Assembly (NCBI GenBank): GCA_903838125.1
Contig: CAILXF010000040.1
Coordinates: 1 to 32,515, forward strand
Source: an uncultured Pseudomonadota bacterium
GTDB lineage: Bacteria > Pseudomonadota > Gammaproteobacteria > Burkholderiales > Methylophilaceae
Length of the DNA: 32,515 nt
Direction of reading: 5' to 3'
Under the pieces are notes generated by a model. It worked only from the letters and a program-made list of their open reading frames with translations, had not been told where the DNA came from and searched no databases. Shown here piece by piece: positions 27,501-32,515 of the stretch (position 1 is its first letter; each line of letters opens with the position of its first letter). The position numbers were made by a program, and so were the translations under genes.

Positions 27501-28523
27501 AAAGGACAAATCCTTAAAGCTGACGGTTTGTCCTAAATTGCCTTTATCTGAGCCAATGCCAAAATGACTTAATTTTTGTAGTTTGTTGGTATTAAGATCC
27601 TCCCAGCTTAACTTTCCAGTTAGCTGATTGAGAAGCACTGGGTCTGCGTTGTCTTTAAGTTGCAGTTGTACTTGATCTAATGCAACATCGGCAATCACAG
27701 ATTCTAGTTGGCGATTTGCAAAATGAAGCGTGATGGCGGTCGCGCCAACACCAGATTGCAAATTAACTGGGTAATCTACCCAAGGTTTAAAAGCGGTTAA
27801 ATCAGTTTTTTGTAGTTGCACATTAACACTGCCATGCCATCGTTCGGGGTGGCTAACATCGTTCCCAAATACATTGCCACTAAGCTTAATAGGATAATTA
27901 CTTCCGGATGAGGCTATTGCACTCATAGTGAGTCGGTGATTTTTAAGCAGACTACGCCAAGGTGGACTAAATATTTCTAAATTAAGATGTTCTAAACTTA
28001 GCGCCGGTGCGTTGCGCATTTCGTCCAACCAAATGACCTTGGCGTTCACTACTTCTAATTTTGTTTGTCGTAATAGCCAGTTAGGTAAATCGGGTTTGGA
28101 CGGGCCACTTAGGCTGATGCCAGCTACAAAAACCTCACCACTATTTAAGCGGCGAATAGTTAGCTCTGGCGAGTTAACGAGTATTTGGTCGAGGTGAGGT
28201 TCAAATAATGGGATGCTTAGCCAAGACAGTAATAGTTCAGTATTTTTAAGTTGCAGCGCGGGGCGATTTTGCGCATCAAATATATCGATATTGGAGAGTG
28301 AAAAATGCGGATTAATGCCTTGCCAATTAGCCCTGATATTGCCAATCACAATTTTTTGAGGACTGTTCTGATTGACAAAGTTGGCAATCGTATCCTTGTA
28401 TTGATTGATGTTGGGCATCAACACAAATTGTACGACTAGCACCGCCACCACTGTAATGCTGGTGACAATGGCAACACACCAAATTGCAGCGCGATAAATC
28501 CAAAGGAGTGATTTTTTGACCAT
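24573..28523 (-). CDS. yhdP: YhdP-family AsmA-like envelope lipid-transport protein
   Basis: The product has 1316 residues, close to the family length. An N-terminal transmembrane anchor (about 8-34, IYRAAIWCVAIVTSITVVAVLVV) is followed by a very long periplasmic region of short beta-strand repeats. The conserved AsmA-like C-terminal block lies at about 1145-1215 (QILKVQPGVGRLLGLLSLQS, then LSLDFRDLFSNGFAFD), and near the end there is a hydrophobic stretch LAALAGGPLVGAVAFLAQKIL. YhdP, TamB and YdbH are thought to form bridges carrying phospholipids to the outer membrane. It heads the yhdP-amidase-tldD series and is divergent from the YheS-type gene. The ribosome site is weak. Confidence 0.94.
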   Translation of the reverse strand: MVKKSLLWIYRAAIWCVAIVTSITVVAVLVVQFVLMPNINQYKDTIANFVNQNSPQKIVIGNIRANWQGINPHFSLSNIDIFDAQNRPALQLKNTELLLSWLSIPLFEPHLDQILVNSPELTIRRLNSGEVFVAGISLSGPSKPDLPNWLLRQTKLEVVNAKVIWLDEMRNAPALSLEHLNLEIFSPPWRSLLKNHRLTMSAIASSGSNYPIKLSGNVFGNDVSHPERWHGSVNVQLQKTDLTAFKPWVDYPVNLQSGVGATAITLHFANRQLESVIADVALDQVQLQLKDNADPVLLNQLTGKLSWEDLNTNKLQKLSHFGIGSDKGNLGQTVSFKDLSFKTNKGLSLQNAAATYTTDAQGQIKLALNLVHIDLTLLKAYLDYLPVSAQVLQQITKLDASGQLNTLSFNWEGSATGTKKYQVSSKFDDLSIQALKLDSGNDIPGFTRLSGTIKANQNTGILKLRSQNAQLNLKPILRGIIPADSLNGDISWVIKNKTTTIHADKLNLSNPHITGTVSADYIMDGNKGGLLDLKGQFGKANLKYATLYYPEILGPDTLHWLDTSILAGHAENINVIVKGRLADFPFIDSKNNLDSKLGIFRVTAKISDAIVEFGTGWPNVEALGLNMLFEGNRMELNASTGHILGNQIVQSKITIPQLDAKNPILNIVSEFKGATPDLVKFVNNSPVAKVSLGFTDNLITTGTGKLNLSLKIPMQNLESSQYLGLYQIANASMVSPDMPMISQLNGALAFTENTLIAKNIKASVFGAPLLFNLISGNDKIIHVSAKGKLNDELFRQVIGLKDVVGKNGNYVFGNADWVGDITIQKPSISMSLRTDLVGVTSRLPAPFTKAQNEPLALRLFRKQDANSEFMSVVLGNRLNAKAGRSLINGKMQLDRISVNFNGSKSLPVISGSDFLPASGLQLTGDLDYLDADAWRKVLNASQGSASQELTLPVKKVALKVNVLDIMGRRINQLKLVNILGKEGFQAAIQSHEISGDVQWLNQRNGKIIAHLSNLTVPDIAPNLEPSNSVSKDFKRLVQDYPALDITADNFEFDNKNFGSLELLAYPQNENWEIQKLKFASAEGTLSADGQWNNWIKNPNTNINLQWDIKDLGNTLKRIGYGDTIKGGQGEVKGHLNWAGSPHEFDTTHLNGSLQFELQKGQILKVQPGVGRLLGLLSLQSLPRRLSLDFRDLFSNGFAFDKISASVKIDQGILRSDNFKMAGPAADVTIKGETNLQKETQHLNVKVMPRISDTLSLAALAGGPLVGAVAFLAQKILKDPLNKIASTEYEIVGTWDNPQEIKTPENSDDSSKNILPN

Positions 28524-28838
28524 ATTTTTCGTGTATTTAATGCTGGTGATAGCGCTTTAAAATGACATACATACGCCTAAGGCTTATTTTACTTCAATTT
28601 GATTGCTTTATAAGTTTTGCCTAGGATTTTTACTTAAGAATTAACACTAAAATACAAAGATATCTAAAGACTATGCGATGAATCATTTAGAATAACGCTA
28701 CTTTTTTGATGTGTGATTTTAGCTTCTGCTTGATTAGTGCCAGTATCCAAGCACTATTTGGCCTAAAGTTCAGAAGGTCTCGGGTTTTGGTTGTGCATTT
28801 ACCCGTTAATATTCTTTATTAATTTATATGGTTTTCAC
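28524..28838. other. Divergent intergenic region between yhdP and the YheS-type gene
   Basis: These 315 AT-rich bases must hold promoters for both genes, but no high-quality -35/-10 pair stands out. A 4-codon frame ATG-GTT-TTC-ACT-TGA at 28828-28842 overlaps the TTG start of the next gene. No tRNA or other RNA gene was recognised. Confidence 0.5.
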
Positions 28839-30743
28839 TTGATTCAATTTAAACAACTAACTTTAGTCCGCGGCTTAAAAATCCTGATTCAGGGGGCTTC
28901 GATGCAACTTCACCCAGGCCATAAAGTAGGCTTGACAGGCGCTAACGGCGCTGGAAAATCTTCATTATTTGAATTGCTACGTGGTGAAATGCAATTGGAG
29001 TCGGGTGATTTAGAAATGCCCACAACTTGGGTCATTGCGCATGTGGCACAAGAAACCCCAGCCTTGTCCATCTCGGCGATAGAGTTTGTTTTGGATGGCG
29101 ATTCTGAACTGCGCAATATTGAAACCGCATTAGCAACAGCGGAAGCCAACCATCAAGGTGAATTGATTGCAGAATTACATCATCGCTTATTAGATATTGA
29201 AGGCTACAGTGCCAAAGCGCGCGCGGCTGAGTTGTTAAGTGGGCTTGGGTTTAGTCAGGCTAATTTACAGCAAGCTGTGTCTACTTTTTCCGGTGGTTGG
29301 CGGGTACGTCTAAACTTAGCGCGTGCCTTGATGTGTCGCTCTGACTTATTGTTGCTTGATGAGCCAACCAATCACTTAGATTTAGATGCTGTGATTTGGC
29401 TGGAAGGCTGGTTGCAAAATTATCGCGGTACGCTAGTGCTGATTTCACATGATAGAGATTTCTTAGATGCTATTGTGAATCATATTGCTCATATAGAGCA
29501 GCAAACGCTGACGCTTTATCGTGGCGGTTACTCTGATTTTGAGCGTCAGCGTGCCGAAAAACTGGCGCTGCAACAAGCTATGTTCGAAAAGCAACAGCGT
29601 AAAGTCACACATTTGCAGAGTTATATTGATCGTTTTCGCGTACAAGCAACCAAAGCGCGACAAGCACAAAGTCGTATTAAGGCTTTAGAGCGGATGGAAA
29701 TGATCTCGGCTGCGCATATAGATTCACAATTTAACTTCGAGTTTAGATCTTTAATAGCGGCACCTGATCCATTATTGGTATTAGATAATATGCAGGTAGG
29801 CTACAACAATACGCCTTTAATTAAGGACATTGCAATTGCCATCAGGCCTGGTGAGCGCATAGGGCTTCTGGGGCGAAACGGTGCGGGTAAAACCACTTTA
29901 ATTAAATTGTTAGCTAATGAATTAAAGCCATTAAATGGCAAGCGGGTGGAAGGCAAAGACTTAAATGTAGGTTACTTTGCGCAGCATCAGTTAGAGCAAT
30001 TGCGACCAGACGAGTCACCACTTCAGCATATGTTAAAGCTAGACCCATTGACGCGTGAGCAAGAACATATGAATTTTTTAGGTGGCTTTGATTTTAAAGG
30101 TGAAATGGCAAGATCGCCTTGCGCTAATTTTTCTGGTGGTGAAAAGTCACGCTTAGCGTTAGCTTTACTGATTTGGACTCGACCTAATTTGCTGTTACTT
30201 GATGAGCCTACCAATCATCTGGATTTAGAAATGCGACATGCGCTGACGCTGGCACTACAGGATTATGAGGGCGGAGTGATTTTGGTATCGCATGACAGGG
30301 CTCTTTTACGTGCGACTTGCGATGAATTTATTTTGGTGGCAGATGGCAAAGCGGAAGCTTTTGATGGTGACCTTGAAGACTATAGTCTGTGGCTTACTGC
30401 GCAACGTCTTAAAGATAAACAGTCGGCGCAGATGGAAGTCCCTGACAGGTTGAATAAGAACGACCGAGCATTAAATAAAGCTGAAAAGCAGGCACGTATT
30501 TTAGAGCGTCGTCCATTAATTAAAGAGTTAGAGCTGTTAGAGTTGAATATTGACCGTTGGCAAGGCGAAAAAAAGACATGTGACGAGCGTTTAAATGATG
30601 CTGAGCTTTATGCTAGCAACGATAAAACAGAATTACAGCAGTTGCTAAAAAAACAGGCGGAACTGGCAAGCCAAATTGAAGTAGGTGAAGAACGTTGGTT
30701 AGCGCTACATGAATTGTTAGAGGCTATGCCCGCCTTTGATTAA
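28839..30743 (+). CDS. yheS: ABC-F family ATPase, YheS type, TTG start
   Basis: The product has 634 residues from TTG at 28839 (MIQFKQLTLVRG), aligning with the Escherichia coli YheS start; the frame is open upstream to a TTG at 28791, but that adds a hydrophobic stretch foreign to the family. There are two ABC domains: Walker A GANGAGKSS (34-42) and GRNGAGKTT (about 344-352), signatures FSGGWRVR and FSGGEKSR, and Walker [12 protein letters not shown] twice. An arm/linker (QQAMFEKQQRKVTHLQSYIDRFR) and a C-terminal coiled coil (about 530-634) complete it. Members bind ribosomes and relieve stalling; YheS has been tied to particular nascent-chain arrests. No standard ribosome site precedes the TTG. 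Confidence 0.93.
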   Translation: MIQFKQLTLVRGLKILIQGASMQLHPGHKVGLTGANGAGKSSLFELLRGEMQLESGDLEMPTTWVIAHVAQETPALSISAIEFVLDGDSELRNIETALATAEANHQGELIAELHHRLLDIEGYSAKARAAELLSGLGFSQANLQQAVSTFSGGWRVRLNLARALMCRSDLLLLDEPTNHLDLDAVIWLEGWLQNYRGTLVLISHDRDFLDAIVNHIAHIEQQTLTLYRGGYSDFERQRAEKLALQQAMFEKQQRKVTHLQSYIDRFRVQATKARQAQSRIKALERMEMISAAHIDSQFNFEFRSLIAAPDPLLVLDNMQVGYNNTPLIKDIAIAIRPGERIGLLGRNGAGKTTLIKLLANELKPLNGKRVEGKDLNVGYFAQHQLEQLRPDESPLQHMLKLDPLTREQEHMNFLGGFDFKGEMARSPCANFSGGEKSRLALALLIWTRPNLLLLDEPTNHLDLEMRHALTLALQDYEGGVILVSHDRALLRATCDEFILVADGKAEAFDGDLEDYSLWLTAQRLKDKQSAQMEVPDRLNKNDRALNKAEKQARILERRPLIKELELLELNIDRWQGEKKTCDERLNDAELYASNDKTELQQLLKKQAELASQIEVGEERWLALHELLEAMPAFD

Positions 30744-30771
30744 GGCGCTACTTGGATTAGATAGCTTTTTT
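30742..30771 (+). terminator. Weak terminator after the YheS-type gene
   Basis: AAGGCGCTA and TAGCTTTTTT can pair with one mismatch and two G-U pairs, around an 11-base loop, ending in six Ts. It overlaps the end of the stop codon. The stem is weak. Confidence 0.35.
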
Positions 30772-30846
30772 CGCTAACCAAATGACGAATTTAGATTTAG
30801 AAGCACGAATTACTTACTATCACCAATAGACTTATTAGGACCCCAT

Positions 30847-31413
30847 ATGGAAATTCAATATTCAAAACGTATCAAACTCATGCACGCTCTGTGCCTAACA
30901 GACACCCTAAGTATGGATGAAGCTAGGTTAAATGCAGATTTGAATGATTACGATGCACTTGCTGCTGCTGATTATTTGAGTTGCTATATTACCTTTAGAG
31001 CCATACAAGCAGCGGAGCGCTCTCCACAAGCGGAGCGTTCCGACAATTTTGATATGTTGAGTGTGTATCAGGCTTACGCTTTATTGGTATATGCCTTTTT
31101 AACCATGCCATTGGCGCAGGAAGATATTGCCCCTGACTTGCAAGCGGCACAAATCACAATTGCCAAAACCCTATTTGCCGGGTTGACCGATGGTGAGCTG
31201 ATTGAAATCGTTGAAGCAGGTGTGAATAAATTTCAATTAATCGGGGATGCAACTGCTGAGCATTGGAGCGAGTTTAGAGAAAATCTTGATAAATTGACGG
31301 TGGCCTTTGTGATTGCCGGAACCGATGAAGATAGTCCACACGATAAAGCGGAAATTCTGCCTTTATTTGGACAGCTATTAAGCCAATTATGCGAAGCCTT
31401 TGACAATATCTAA
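30847..31413 (+). CDS. Unrecognised cytoplasmic protein
   Basis: I do not recognise this 188-residue protein. It has no signal peptide, membrane segment or nucleotide-binding motif. It is acidic and mostly helical in appearance. Features are an N-terminal MEIQYSKRIKLMHALCLTD, a short imperfect repeat AAERSPQAERS at about 56-66, a hydrophobic helix-like stretch at about 73-90 (VYQAYALLVYAFLTMPLAQ), and an acidic C-terminal region (AGTDEDSPHDKAE) before a last amphipathic helix. AGGA lies 6 bases before the ATG, and codon use resembles the neighbours, so it is probably expressed. It is convergent with ychJ over 28 bases. The YheS-type gene lies upstream, but a 103-base gap with a weak terminator makes co-transcription uncertain. 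Confidence 0.75.
   Translation: MEIQYSKRIKLMHALCLTDTLSMDEARLNADLNDYDALAAADYLSCYITFRAIQAAERSPQAERSDNFDMLSVYQAYALLVYAFLTMPLAQEDIAPDLQAAQITIAKTLFAGLTDGELIEIVEAGVNKFQLIGDATAEHWSEFRENLDKLTVAFVIAGTDEDSPHDKAEILPLFGQLLSQLCEAFDNI
31011..31040 (+). repeat. Short direct repeat in the unrecognised gene
   Basis: AGCGGAGCGCTC (31011-31022) recurs as AGCGGAGCGTTC (31029-31040), 18 bases apart and in frame. It encodes the pair AERS/AERS. It is more GC-rich than the surrounding gene. Confidence 0.6.
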
Positions 31414-31441
31414 CGCGTCAACTAATTAAGCTTATTTGCGT

Positions 31442-31852
31442 TTATTTCTCCGAATCCATATGGATGCCTGACAGATAAAACCAATGCCCATCAACCAATA
31501 AGAATTCGCTGAGTTCATGTATGCGGTGGGATTTTCCTGCTATTTTATAGTGTGCAACAAATGTGACCGTTGCCATGTATTCATTCGTTTTTGCAGTGGA
31601 TTTAATTTGTAATCCTAGCCATTGTGTGGGTTCATCATTGGCAAGATTAAGTGCCATGGGACGCGTATTCTTGTGCCAAGTTTGCAGTAGGTATGGTTCC
31701 AAACCTAGAGTAAATGCGGTATAGCGGGAACGCATCAATTTTTCTGCACTTGGTGCAGGTTGCCCTAGGTGAAAGGGTTCACAACAATCTGAATAAGGCT
31801 TGCCACTGTCACAGGGGCAGTAAATGTGAGTAGCAGTGTTAGATGATTTCAC
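31442..31852 (-). CDS. ychJ: YchJ-family SEC-C motif protein
   Basis: The product has 136 residues. The N-terminal SEC-C zinc-binding motif has [13 protein letters not shown] at 12-24, where the cysteines (12, 14, 23, 24) would bind zinc. It is followed by the family segment [16 protein letters not shown] and an NTF2-like domain with [22 protein letters not shown] and HWFYLSG. Function is not established. The start is a GTG at 31852 that overlaps the end of prfC by 14 bases in another frame, with no clear ribosome site, so translation is probably coupled to prfC termination. Confidence 0.88.
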   Translation of the reverse strand: MKSSNTATHIYCPCDSGKPYSDCCEPFHLGQPAPSAEKLMRSRYTAFTLGLEPYLLQTWHKNTRPMALNLANDEPTQWLGLQIKSTAKTNEYMATVTFVAHYKIAGKSHRIHELSEFLLVDGHWFYLSGIHMDSEK

Positions 31853-32515
31853 GTGTTTCTAGAAACTCTATATCTGGATAGCGCTCCTGTGCCATTTGTA
31901 AATTGACGCGATTAGGCGCCAAATAAACATATTCACCTGCACCATCTAAGGCCACATTAAACCCATATTTATCAGCGATTGCTTTTAGATCGTTATCTGA
32001 ACCGCGTAACCAGCGTGCGGTATAGCAATCGTAATTTTCAAACACAATATCAACACCGTACTCATGTTCTAAACGGTGGGCAACTACATCAAACTGCAAA
32101 ATACCGACAGCGCCTAGAATTAAATCATTTGACAGCAGAGGTCTAAAAAGCTGAGATGCACCTTCTTCAGCCAATTGTTGTAGGCCTTTTTGTAATTGCT
32201 TCATTTTTAGTGGATTTTTTAAACGCGCACGGCGGAAGAATTCAGGTGCAAAAGAAGGAATGCCGGTGAATCTAAGTTCTTCACCTTCAGAGAAAGTGTC
32301 ACCTACTTTAATCGTACCATGGTTGGGAATGCCAATAATATCACCGGAATAGGCCTCGTCCATGGTAGTGCGATCCTGTGCCATAAAGGTAATCGCATTG
32401 TTGACAGCCATTAATTTGCCAGTAGCCACTTGTTTGATTTTCATACCACGTTCAAAACGGCCAGAGCACACACGTAAGAATGCAATGCGATCCCGATGTT
32501 TGGGGTCCATGTTGG
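31839..32515 (-). CDS. prfC: Peptide chain release factor 3, C-terminal part (5' end outside window)
   Basis: About 225 residues of a protein of roughly 530 are visible; the GTP-binding domain lies beyond the right edge. Conserved RF3 segments are present: [63 protein letters not shown], and [26 protein letters not shown]3 removes RF1 and RF2 from the ribosome after peptide release. The first ATG seen (32510) is internal. The stop (31841-31839) overlaps the ychJ start. Confidence 0.97.
   Translation of the reverse strand, partial: NMDPKHRDRIAFLRVCSGRFERGMKIKQVATGKLMAVNNAITFMAQDRTTMDEAYSGDIIGIPNHGTIKVGDTFSEGEELRFTGIPSFAPEFFRRARLKNPLKMKQLQKGLQQLAEEGASQLFRPLLSNDLILGAVGILQFDVVAHRLEHEYGVDIVFENYDCYTARWLRGSDNDLKAIADKYGFNVALDGAGEYVYLAPNRVNLQMAQERYPDIEFLETREII

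Noticed and set aside
28791-28838. Longer YheS-type protein from a TTG at 28791
   Set aside because: The extra 16 residues are hydrophobic and foreign to the family, and homology begins at the TTG at 28839.

Overview
The window looks like ordinary chromosome from a moderately AT-rich betaproteobacterium. My best guess is the Methylophilaceae (Methylotenera/Methylophilus type). This rests on the style of the proteins, the conserved rnfH-ratA / smpB-ssrA arrangement, a DUF3149 small membrane protein and the tmRNA tag. It is inference from memory, not a search. No transposase, integrase, phage gene, CRISPR array, tRNA or rRNA was recognised. Both window edges cut genes for translational GTPases: typA/bipA on the left and prfC on the right.

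Layout, left to right. (1) 1-1361: 3' part of typA and a bidirectional terminator. (2) 1382-2672: an accessory-looking minus-strand pair, an Ala-rich coiled-coil protein followed by a lone PAS-domain protein, with an upstream inverted repeat. (3) 2673-7379: a translationally coupled minus-strand operon for a tripartite MacAB-TolC-type exporter (outer-membrane factor, adaptor, ATPase, permease). (4) 7461-7704: a 48-residue DUF3149 membrane protein with an FNR/Anr-like promoter. (5) 7731-13680: a probable minus-strand operon guaB-guaA-Gre-like factor-nitroreductase-ABC-F (YbiT type), with a -10 element in front and a strong terminator behind. (6) 13807-15720: rnfH and ratA divergent from smpB and ssrA, the trans-translation locus. 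(7) 15721-16552: an AT-rich, gene-poor patch with a possible small RNA, a relic of a secreted-protein gene, a small lipoprotein-like ORF with an internal duplication, and two copies of a terminator-like repeat. (8) 16702-17848: a DUF4197 protein and mscL. (9) 17952-21998: mfd and a DedA-family gene. (10) 22106-28523: yhdP, a nitrilase-superfamily amidase and tldD in the usual order. (11) 28839-31413: a YheS-type ABC-F gene with a TTG start, then an unrecognised cytoplasmic protein. (12) 31442-32515: prfC overlapping ychJ.

The genes concern ribosome function and rescue (typA, prfC, smpB, ssrA, two ABC-F genes), guanine nucleotide synthesis, transcription-coupled repair and elongation (mfd, Gre-like factor), and the envelope (exporter, yhdP, mscL, dedA, lipoprotein). 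No clearly new multi-gene system is visible. The points most worth a second look are the PAS/coiled-coil pair, the Gre homologue lacking the usual acidic tip motif, the FNR-type promoter geometry in front of the DUF3149 gene, and the repeat-flanked decaying patch after ssrA.
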